25,283 nt of DNA from a virus: IMG/VR virus record IMGVR_UViG_3300013132_000236, positions 1 through 25,283 of that record, one strand, 5' to 3'. The notes under the pieces were generated by a model that did not search any database, had not been told where the DNA came from, and was given only the letters and a program-made list of their open reading frames with translations. Positions 8,144 through 17,500 of the stretch are shown here, piece by piece. Numbering within the stretch: the first letter of the stretch is position 1; every line of letters starts with the position of its first letter. Position numbers and translations under genes: made by a program.

Positions 8144-8350
8144 TTAATCTTGTAAAAGTTGTCTACCGTCTTCGGTAATATATTTTTTATTAATTCTTTC
8201 TACAATCCCGTCCTTAGACCTGATAACGTAACATTCCCCTGTTTGTAAATCACATTCCTCTCTTTCCATACCATCATTAGAAATGTTTCTAACTTGTTTC
8301 GGATTTAAGAATTGGTCTACTGTGTTTTTCAATTTATTATTATTATCCAT
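8144..8350 (-). CDS. Small unknown protein of 68 residues
   Basis: Not recognised. The C-terminal half contains two cysteines spaced ECDLQTGEC, then an IRSKDGIVERINKKYITEDGR segment which looks like a small beta-rich unit. No signal peptide or membrane segment. It starts 47 bases after the large hub gene stop and ends 4 bases before the 211-residue gene. A TATAAATA octamer (on the + strand, 8362-8369) lies just upstream. Confidence 0.7.
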   Translation of the reverse strand: MDNNNKLKNTVDQFLNPKQVRNISNDGMEREECDLQTGECYVIRSKDGIVERINKKYITEDGRQLLQD

Positions 8351-8397
8351 AATATTTTTATTATAAATATAAATATCCCGTATATTATTAATGTTTC

Positions 8398-11300
8398 TTA
8401 TTTTATTCTAAAATATAGAACATCTCCCTCTGTGATACGTAAATTCTCCATTAATTTGTTTGATAGTGCAATACCATAACCATCAATAAACGGCCCAATA
8501 TTAACAGGTCCCGAAACGTTTAGTGTTTCAACCCTCCTATCTATGTCATAAATTGGGCTAACTTGAAACGTTTTACTGTTATTGGGGTTAAGGAATTCGG
8601 TGGTACCGGTTATGATTTTATCCGCAGTTATACTATTTGTAAACTGAAACTTTGTTGAATAAAAATTATGTGAATTTGACAATACGTTTAGTTCTGACCA
8701 TTTCAATCCCGTTTCACCATCAGAATTAACATTAACAGTATTTTTTAATCTGGTTAACAAAGACATATGTGTTGTGTCCGGTATTGTGTAAATTTTTGAT
8801 TCCATACCCATTCTAACAACTACAGATCTAAACCATTCACCAGTATTTTTATATTTTACTTTCTGAATAAACTTCTCATTACCATAACCATTATATGGAA
8901 TACCGAATTCACTGATACCAGCACTTTGAACTAGTTCCTCTCCATTAATTGTTGTTTTACCTAAATCAGTTATAAAATTACCCTCAGGTGTTCTAATTAC
9001 TTGTTCGGTTGTACCTGTTGTATTTGCGGCTTCTTCTCTCTTAACAATTGCTCGTGCTGCATTTGTTATTTTGTCTAAAAGTGACTTATAACTTGATACG
9101 AATGAATCTTCTGGATCGGGTAAAGCCGCAACCGGTATTCTTGTTCCTTTAAAACTGGTTTCAATATTATTATTTCTTATGTTATGACTAACTTCAGTAA
9201 TCCAGTATGTACCTCTAAACATAGGAATGTTTTTAAGGTAAAAATACATTGTTGGTTGTATCATAACATTACCCATACAAGTTACATCACATGAATATGA
9301 TGCTTGTTTATAATAATCAAAAAGACTTACATCCACATTGTATGTACCTGCACCCGATTCTGACCTCGCTAAGTTTTCTAACACAACAAAAGATTCTGAT
9401 GTATTTCTAAGTGTGGTTTGGTCAAGTGTAACTCCTTTAAAAATATTTTGATATTGGTCACCAAAACTAACCTCAAAAGCAACTACTTTATTGGATTTAT
9501 TTAATTGGTCAATATTATACAATTCGGGTAGAGTTATGATTAACGGATTTTTATTTCTGTTTGAAATATCAAAACTATCATCGTTAAATTTATTGAAATT
9601 TTTGTCTCCGTCCGCATAGTGTTTAGATGATGGTCCAACAAACTGAACAATTATTTTAGGTGACGATTCTTCATAATCGACATCTAAAAATGTTCCAAAT
9701 AAATTTTCTGCAACCTTTTTAGATGGTGTGATTTTTGATCTATTTGATATATTTGTTCCATAAAAGTTTACATATGCGGGTAACGCCCTCATGTCAAATC
9801 CACTATCTTTTAATAACATGGAAATTGTTGAGTAGAGGTTTGCTTTATTATTTTTTTCATTTGTTAATCCAACAAATTTGCTTATGTTCAAATATGCCTT
9901 ACTACCGATGTCCCTATTTGCTCTATCTAAAAATAAAAACTCTTCAAATAATAGTCTTTGTCCCAATGAATTACCCGCAACCCATTTATCATTAAATGAT
10001 TTAAAAGTATTATAAAGTTCTACCTTAATTTGTCTGTTATTATACCCATCCACAAAATCTATACTTGCATTATTTTTTTCTATTTTTAAACCAGAAAATT
10101 TACTTATTAATTGTAATAGAAATAGATTAAGTCTATTATTAGCACCACCATGTATTAACGTAGTACTGGCTTTGTCCAAAATGTTATTTTTCAAATAGTT
10201 TGAAAAGTCGGTTCTATTATTGGTTCCACCATTTTTTATATAACCACCATATATTAATACTAAAGGTCTGAATAATAAAATATTTTCTTCATTTAATGCA
10301 ATGTCTGATATACTGAAAAATTCCAAATAGGTAACTCCTGTATCAGGATTCTCACCCACATATAATTCAAGATATTTGGTGTTTCCGCTTTGAGATGCAA
10401 AGTTATATTCACCAAAAGGTAATGTGTTATTTACGTAATTGTCTAATACATATGAATCAAGTTCTTTAGGGTTTCCAAATGTAACTTTTAACATGTTTCT
10501 CTCACTACATATTAATTCCGATATTTCCGCTAATTTTTTACTTTGTTTGTTTCCAATTTTTATAATAGTCTCTTCTATACTTCCATCACTTGATTCTTTT
10601 TTTACAGTTACTATTTCTTTTAATAATTGTTGAAAATTATCAAATACCACATTCTCAAATTTCTTGATGGGGTTTTCAACTTCAACAAGTTCAGAACTAA
10701 ATTGTAAAAAGATATCCTCAAATTCGTCAAGTATTTGTGGACTAAAAGTTGCAATTAAATCATATATCTTTTCTTGGTCGTTGGATAATTGTAATATATC
10801 TCCTCCGGCCTTTATGTTATATTCTGATGGTGATGTAAATGTTTTACCACTATAAGTTTCCTCAACATATTCGGTTTTCCAAACTAATCTAAAATTGAAT
10901 TGTTCGGATGTACTAAAATCAAAATCAGATGGTTCAATACCATTTACTTTAGATTTTAAATTTATTGCAGGATTAAATCCATCACATGGTAATATTGTAT
11001 ATGTTAAATCATTTGGTGTAAATTTTGAATTGTCTACATATTGTGTCCAATAATTTAAACCATTTTCTCTTTGTCTATATTTTAAATTTATTACATTATT
11101 TGATACGTTGGTTTCAAATGATGTCTTACCTGAGGATACTACAAAATGATTGTAACCATTAATTATTTGGTGATATATCGCATCATAGTATGGATGTATA
11201 CCAACATCTTTACCTAAAGCATGTGAAACTGTTTGACCCGATAATTGGTATATATTTAAACTTGAACTAATAGATGGTATATCAAAGAATTGTTGTCCGT

Positions 11301-14226
11301 TTATGTTTGTGGTTGTAGTATTTGTATTAGATGTTATAAATCCATTTAAAATATCAATACCTTCTAATTTTTTCTTTTTATATCTGTGATATATTGATCC
11401 CCACTTAACAATCAGATGATATGGGATATAATGTGTCGCACCGATTTCTCTAAAAATTGATGATAATCTTTTTGGTGAAAGTAAGTTTACTGTTGATTCA
11501 TTTATAGTTTTACCCTCTGCCCTAACAAATCCAATCTCATCTCTTAAATCAAAATAAGGTAACGTATTTAATAACAAGTAAGCAGATCCAGCATATTTTC
11601 CGAAAGATGTTGTTTTGTTAAAATCACTATATAATTGTTTATGAAAATATGGTGTATTCAATATGTGAGTAAAGTTATCACCAATTGTAAATTCTTGTGT
11701 AAACAAATTGAATACTTCATCAAGAGGTCTATACAATGGTTTTACCCAATTATAAATGTTAAATGGTGTTGTTATAAAATCATCTGTATCTGTACTTAGT
11801 CTAAAAACACCTTTAAATTTAAATTCGTCATCATTAAAACTACTTTTATTGATATAGGACAAATATTTGGTCGAATTAAATGGGAATATATTTTTTCTAT
11901 ATTCTTCTGGAGTGTAATTGATTAAATATTTATCTAATTTCTCATATGGAGTTAAATCAACACTTTTACTTACATCTAAACCCCTATATTGCTCAATTCT
12001 AAATGATTTTGCAATTGTCTCTTTTAAGTAGTTTGTTGTCGGTACCGATTCTTTATAATTTTCATATCTTTCATATGGAGAAAGTTTTTCCATGTATTCC
12101 AAAAGTTTATCTTTTGAATTGATATGTGTTTTTAATATATCTAAAATATCAAGTTCTTCACCCGCAACTTGTTGAATGGTTTTAAATTCAATGTTAGCCA
12201 ATTCAAGTAAAACACTTGCATCAAAAGAATCAACAAGTGTAATCTGTTTTGCTCTTTCATATATCTCATATAAAAAAGAAACGGGAGTTCTATTACCATA
12301 TGGTAATGTGTCTTGTATTCTAAAGAGTTGACTTATATCGTTAATTCTTGATTCTTCCTGATTACTTTCAAAGACATATTGAAAATCATTTACACCTCCC
12401 TCTCTTTCAACTAATGGGTCTTTAACATTTGTTGATACACCAATAAATTCTTCAATAAAAGAAACTTCGGGCCATAACAATCCGTTATATGATTGTAATT
12501 TATCTTGTAATTCCGGCTCACCAGGATATGCAATTACTCTCTGTTTATCACCAGGTGTTGTTTTTTTAATTTCCGGCCACGGATAAATCGCTTCACCAAC
12601 CGACTCATCTGAAAATTTACCAATAAGGTCTTTTCTGTCTTCTGATACATTAAAAGCATCAAAATGAACATCTTTCATCATTCTTACATAAACCTCTGCG
12701 TTTGCTAATACGACAGCAAATAAATTCCTAACAGTTGGTTCAAACCCAAATCCTTTACTTGGATTTTTTATGATATTATTCATCTGTTTTTCAATCTCTT
12801 TTTCAATTTTAGTATTTTGTTCAAAAAATACTTTTTTGATTGAGTGTATATCTGACATTAATTTGTCAAAATATACATAGTATTTTGATGGGTCATCTTT
12901 AATTTTATTATAATAGGTTGTTATTGGTGGTAAAGTGTTTGATAATAATCTTGTATTAATAACGATACCAACAGTTTCACCTTTTTCATTTTTCTTTATA
13001 TTATCGTTAAATGTTTTTTGATGTTTTTTTAATTGTTCTGAATAACTTTTAATAATACCCTCTAATGTTCCGTTTTCGGTTGCACCGGTAACATTTTTTA
13101 AATCAAGTTTATCTTTTTCTTTTAAGGCATATCCTCTTATTAATTCTGAATCAATTGTTTGATCTGTGTATATTGTTAAATCCAAATGTTTATTTTTCCA
13201 ACCATTAACTGCGATTTCAAAGTTTTTTAAAACTTCTCTATATGCTCTTACTCCATCTAAAACCTCTGGGTCAACGACTTGGTCGAAAATTTGTTGTTCT
13301 AATTTTTTATCTAATGTAGAAGCTAACATACAAAGTTCTCTAAGTGTTTTAACAGGAAAATCTTGTGGTATTAGTTTCTTTTGTTTCATTTCTGAATAAA
13401 CAGATTTCAATATTTGATACCCTTTGGAAGATTTTAGTGCCTTCTTTTCGTATAAACCTGTTTTTTCGTTAAATTTTTGTGATCCTTCCACCGTTCTTAT
13501 GAACATATAAGGTGCATTTAAAATAGCCTTCAATGGAATATCATTCATGAAAGCATAAGTAGATCCAACAAATTTAGTTGTTACTTCAAAATTACCTGAA
13601 CCAGAATTAAATCTTGAACTAAATGAAACTAAATGAAGTCTGTATCTTATTGCTTTACCATAATATCCTTTAATTGATAAATAAAATATCGGCCATGGTA
13701 TATGAAAAAACGCTTTGTATGGAGAATTTTCAGGTGAATCAAATAATGTTTTACCTCTTACATCTATAAAATTTATTGCAACTTGAGGAATAAAATTAGC
13801 ACCTTTTATTTGTATAGAGATACTTTCGATACCAAACGACTGTCCCGATCCGTCACTTCTAAAGGGGTCTCCAACAGGATTCCCTTTTTCATCTTTTCTT
13901 TGGTTAGTTTCTAAAAACGCGTCTGACCAATTTGATGTGAATGCTCTGTTTGATGGGTCAGTTGCATCACCAACTTGTGAGGATAAAAAATTTAGTGTTC
14001 CACTTGCAATACTTCTGAGTGAATTTTTGTCACCATCAGAAGCTAAAGTTGTTCTCGGAATTATATCTGCCTCAAGATTAACATACATAACCATCTTTTC
14101 TTGAGACACGTTCCTTGGTTGAACTTGACCATCAACCAATACACTATTAGGATCGACGTATATTAAATTATTTTCATCGGTCTTAATTAAAATGTTTTCA
14201 CTATTCGATAAATCATTGTTCGCCAT
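8398..14226 (-). CDS. Giant baseplate hub-like structural protein (1942 residues)
   Basis: Probably a central baseplate protein. Residues about 138-230 contain INFIDVRGKTLF, FYLSIKGYYG and later GSTYAFMNDIPL, a pattern like the tube-like domain of hub proteins (T4 gp27, Mu gp44, P2 gpD type). Near 1640-1700 the sequence CMGNVMIQPTMYFYLKNIP, FRGTYWITEVSH and ETSFKGTRIP matches the second, barrel-like hub domain ending in the typical 'G.Y.I..v.H......T...R' strand pair. The intervening 1400 residues are not recognised, and neither is the last 240. T4 gp27 has 391 residues, so this would be a greatly expanded hub. It overlaps the gp53-like gene by 14 bases. The hub assignment rests on motif reading, not on a search. 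Confidence 0.55.
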   Translation of the reverse strand: MANNDLSNSENILIKTDENNLIYVDPNSVLVDGQVQPRNVSQEKMVMYVNLEADIIPRTTLASDGDKNSLRSIASGTLNFLSSQVGDATDPSNRAFTSNWSDAFLETNQRKDEKGNPVGDPFRSDGSGQSFGIESISIQIKGANFIPQVAINFIDVRGKTLFDSPENSPYKAFFHIPWPIFYLSIKGYYGKAIRYRLHLVSFSSRFNSGSGNFEVTTKFVGSTYAFMNDIPLKAILNAPYMFIRTVEGSQKFNEKTGLYEKKALKSSKGYQILKSVYSEMKQKKLIPQDFPVKTLRELCMLASTLDKKLEQQIFDQVVDPEVLDGVRAYREVLKNFEIAVNGWKNKHLDLTIYTDQTIDSELIRGYALKEKDKLDLKNVTGATENGTLEGIIKSYSEQLKKHQKTFNDNIKKNEKGETVGIVINTRLLSNTLPPITTYYNKIKDDPSKYYVYFDKLMSDIHSIKKVFFEQNTKIEKEIEKQMNNIIKNPSKGFGFEPTVRNLFAVVLANAEVYVRMMKDVHFDAFNVSEDRKDLIGKFSDESVGEAIYPWPEIKKTTPGDKQRVIAYPGEPELQDKLQSYNGLLWPEVSFIEEFIGVSTNVKDPLVEREGGVNDFQYVFESNQEESRINDISQLFRIQDTLPYGNRTPVSFLYEIYERAKQITLVDSFDASVLLELANIEFKTIQQVAGEELDILDILKTHINSKDKLLEYMEKLSPYERYENYKESVPTTNYLKETIAKSFRIEQYRGLDVSKSVDLTPYEKLDKYLINYTPEEYRKNIFPFNSTKYLSYINKSSFNDDEFKFKGVFRLSTDTDDFITTPFNIYNWVKPLYRPLDEVFNLFTQEFTIGDNFTHILNTPYFHKQLYSDFNKTTSFGKYAGSAYLLLNTLPYFDLRDEIGFVRAEGKTINESTVNLLSPKRLSSIFREIGATHYIPYHLIVKWGSIYHRYKKKKLEGIDILNGFITSNTNTTTTNINGQQFFDIPSISSSLNIYQLSGQTVSHALGKDVGIHPYYDAIYHQIINGYNHFVVSSGKTSFETNVSNNVINLKYRQRENGLNYWTQYVDNSKFTPNDLTYTILPCDGFNPAINLKSKVNGIEPSDFDFSTSEQFNFRLVWKTEYVEETYSGKTFTSPSEYNIKAGGDILQLSNDQEKIYDLIATFSPQILDEFEDIFLQFSSELVEVENPIKKFENVVFDNFQQLLKEIVTVKKESSDGSIEETIIKIGNKQSKKLAEISELICSERNMLKVTFGNPKELDSYVLDNYVNNTLPFGEYNFASQSGNTKYLELYVGENPDTGVTYLEFFSISDIALNEENILLFRPLVLIYGGYIKNGGTNNRTDFSNYLKNNILDKASTTLIHGGANNRLNLFLLQLISKFSGLKIEKNNASIDFVDGYNNRQIKVELYNTFKSFNDKWVAGNSLGQRLLFEEFLFLDRANRDIGSKAYLNISKFVGLTNEKNNKANLYSTISMLLKDSGFDMRALPAYVNFYGTNISNRSKITPSKKVAENLFGTFLDVDYEESSPKIIVQFVGPSSKHYADGDKNFNKFNDDSFDISNRNKNPLIITLPELYNIDQLNKSNKVVAFEVSFGDQYQNIFKGVTLDQTTLRNTSESFVVLENLARSESGAGTYNVDVSLFDYYKQASYSCDVTCMGNVMIQPTMYFYLKNIPMFRGTYWITEVSHNIRNNNIETSFKGTRIPVAALPDPEDSFVSSYKSLLDKITNAARAIVKREEAANTTGTTEQVIRTPEGNFITDLGKTTINGEELVQSAGISEFGIPYNGYGNEKFIQKVKYKNTGEWFRSVVVRMGMESKIYTIPDTTHMSLLTRLKNTVNVNSDGETGLKWSELNVLSNSHNFYSTKFQFTNSITADKIITGTTEFLNPNNSKTFQVSPIYDIDRRVETLNVSGPVNIGPFIDGYGIALSNKLMENLRITEGDVLYFRIK

Positions 14227-14539
14227 AATATAAATTATACAACTCTACTCCTCTTTTGTAATCTTGTAAAGTAGTGTTCAAAGGAAATGGTATTCTTAAA
14301 ATATAGTTATCACCTATTTCAAATTCATTAGTACCCGCTGTTGGATTAGCTAACATTATCAACCAACCAAAAATTGGTGTATTATAAAACTCTTGTGACA
14401 ACTTATCTAATCTATCTTTACCTCTTTTGTACTGATGATATTTGTCTGTACCTTTTATGGGTATTTCAATACCCGGCACAATTCTGAATTTACCATCATC
14501 TACAAAAAACTGATACCTATCAAAATAACTTCTACTCAT
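14213..14539 (-). CDS. 53: Baseplate wedge protein, LysM-like, gp53-type
   Basis: 108 residues with a LysM-like fold at about 34-84: YHQYKRGKDRLDKLSQEFYN, then GWLIMLANP and EIGDNYILRIP. This 'RLD.L...FY....W.I..AN......G..LRIP' arrangement is typical of phage LysM baseplate proteins such as T4 gp53 (196 residues) and the shorter gpX-type proteins. It would join the wedge to the hub and tube. The start overlaps the previous stop as ATGA, a classic translational coupling. Confidence 0.75.
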   Translation of the reverse strand: MSRSYFDRYQFFVDDGKFRIVPGIEIPIKGTDKYHQYKRGKDRLDKLSQEFYNTPIFGWLIMLANPTAGTNEFEIGDNYILRIPFPLNTTLQDYKRGVELYNLYYGEQ

Positions 14540-17500
14540 GAGTTAAAATGGTTTAATTTATTATTTATCGGTTGAGTTTTATTTTTATCTTTTAATTTTT
14601 TTACTTCACTTTTAACCGCATCATCTGTTACTTCTGACTCGGTAGATTTTGTAAATGATATTTCTTTATTATTTTTTCTTTTCTTTAATTTTTTTAACTT
14701 GAATTTTTTGTCTTTAATTGAATCTGATATAAAAGAATCGTATTTTCTTTCTATTTTATTCATTGTATTAGTATCAAAAATTAAAGTATCTTTCAAAAAA
14801 ACATTTTTAAAACTTTCCTTATCTGTTTCTTTTAATAATACGGATAATAATTCAGAAAGTGTACTCGTAGTAATTGTTGGATTATTGAAGTTTATTGTGG
14901 TGTCTAAATCCTCGTATAATTTATTTGTGTTATTTGTAAAATGTTCAATACAATTATCATATTCATCATAAATTAAATTGTATGTAAAACCAGATAATTC
15001 ACATTTAGTTACGGTTGTGGTTCCTGAAATTTTAGCATCATACCCATATTTTACTATGAAGTTCACTTTATCTAACGACTCAATCACTTCATTTCTTTGT
15101 TTAATAAAACCATCGTCGCCATTAATTAAAATTTGACACTTATCCGTAATTGAATTAATCTTAGTTTCAATTATATTCTTGAAATATGGTTGTAATAATT
15201 CGTTTGCTTTATTTTGTTTTGGTGTCGGTAAAACATTATCAAGACCCATCATTTGACATATATCAGTTGTTGACAATGTCTTCAACATGGATTTTTTTAA
15301 CTCAGTCACATAATAAGATAATTGTCTATTTTTTGGATATTCTCCAAACAAATCTATGTTAAGTCCCGCACTTGATGATGTTGTATTATATACATCATAC
15401 TGTTTTATGTCTCTATAATTCGGATGTAAAATGAAAGAAGATATAGATGGACCATATTCTTTTACTATTTCATTATATAGTGATACATATTTTTCAAAGT
15501 AAGTTTCGGTTGCTTTATAAACGTTATCCACTAATTCGGTATAAACTAATTTTAATTTAGTTGAATCTATTTTACCAATGTAACCCTCCTCAAAATTATC
15601 ACCTTTATTATCATTTGCTATGTCTTCAATTTTTGAGAATTTGTCTCTCAGTTTTTCTAAGAATTCTTTTGTAAAATCCTCTCTGTTTTCACCATCAATA
15701 GTTTCGGCGGTATTAATTGACCTTTCATCATACATTTCTGTATTTGCGTAAAAGTTAGAGGATAATGCGTTTTGTAATCTTTCTACAGGTTTTGATAATC
15801 CTTGACCACCAATAAAGTTAACCTGTAGAGATACGTTTGCAATCATTGGTTGTACACCAATTCCTTCAGGGTTTAAATCCCATACATTTTCTTCGAATGT
15901 TATGTTAACATCTCTAATTATAACTTTAGAATGATAAAAATCACCTACCCTTAATATACAAATTGGTGGTGGTCCAAATGAAGTATTTCTCGCATTTAAA
16001 TCAGAAACATCACTCAATCCCTTAATAGGTATAGTGTCACCTGGTCTAATACATTGTAATAAGAATGTTAATCTTGAATTAAGACCCTCTGGTGTTGTTG
16101 AGTGGAAAGCGGGATGAAAATATTTTAATTTTTCTTTTAATGTTTTAAACACCACAGGATCACTTTCTTCTAATTTTTGAAAATAATAACACTCACTAAG
16201 TGTTTTCATGATAATCCTCTTCATCAAGTCAATTGGTGGTTTATTAGATGAAGGAGGTGTTGTTGGTCCGTCTTTTGGTTCCAATCTTGTTTTTATTGTT
16301 GGGTCCGGTTCAGGTGTTGATTGTGTTGGTTCCGGTTTCTCGGTTTTTGTGTATTCAAAAATCACAGTAGATTGTCTACAACCAAATGCAACAGGTGCAA
16401 CAACTTTTAGAGAAATATCCGATGACCCACCGACACCATATTTAAATTCATTCGTTGAGCAGTCTCTTTTTTTATTTGAAGCTAATTCACCAGAACTGAT
16501 TGTCCTAAAATTTATTTTACCATCGGACTCAGCGTAACCCAATTCTTTTAATGTTATTTGTAAATCAAAATTTGTTTGTTGGGTTGCATTTCCACTAAAG
16601 GATGACGGCCATTTAGAATCTAAAACACTTTTAGCATCGACATCTTTTTTTATTCTATCTAAAAAATCTAAAATAATACTATATGTTCTTCTGATAGATA
16701 ATCTAAAGTTATAATTATTATCCGCCAACGCAGAGCAAGAAGAACCTATCTGAACAGACAAATCTTTTACCAAACCAGCTTCAATGTCGGTTTTTAAAGT
16801 TGTAGTTTGTGTTTCATATGTTGTAAAACTAGATTGAGCTTCAAGAATTTCTGTATTTAAATCATTAGATACTTGTGTTTTATATGTTGAGGTCTCTCCT
16901 GTAGGAATGTCCTTTCCAAATAGAATTTTTTTATCGTGTATTGCATTTGCGGTATTATAAGTCGTGGTTCCTGATAATATATCATTTAACACAATATCTA
17001 AGCTGTTAGTAGTATCATTCAACCATCCACTGTAACCAATTGATGTGTTATATTCAGTCGTATATTTTGCACCTTTAAATTGGTCAGAACCAACTACCTT
17101 AGGTTTATCATTTGCAAAGTTTAAACTTACAGTAAGTTTTTCTTTTTTACTATTATCTTTTAAAACTGGTGGTTCTTTTTTTGGAACATCTCCTGTTGTA
17201 ACGCTTTTATATTCTTGAATTCTATCGGGGTCCTTTTTACCATCTAAATAATCAGTGATAGACTTAGCATCATCCGGTGTTATTTCCGCATATCTTCTTA
17301 TTAAATCATAAAAATCTATTTCCTCACAACCCGCAAAAAATGCATTTATATAATTTTCGGACTCTTCGTCTGACATTCCTTTAAAATGTTCTCTTACTAA
17401 AAGATTTAATACACTTGGGTGGTCAACAACCACTTTAAAAGATACCTGTCCACTTCTCTCTGTATTTTGATATGTGTAAATTGGTTCTGGGCGACCTAAA

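Noticed and set aside
7811-8155. 114-codon plus-strand frame rich in Ala and Gly
   Set aside because: It is the complement of the Pro/Ala linker and coiled-coil coding sequence, a predictable shadow of low-complexity DNA, with no separate support.
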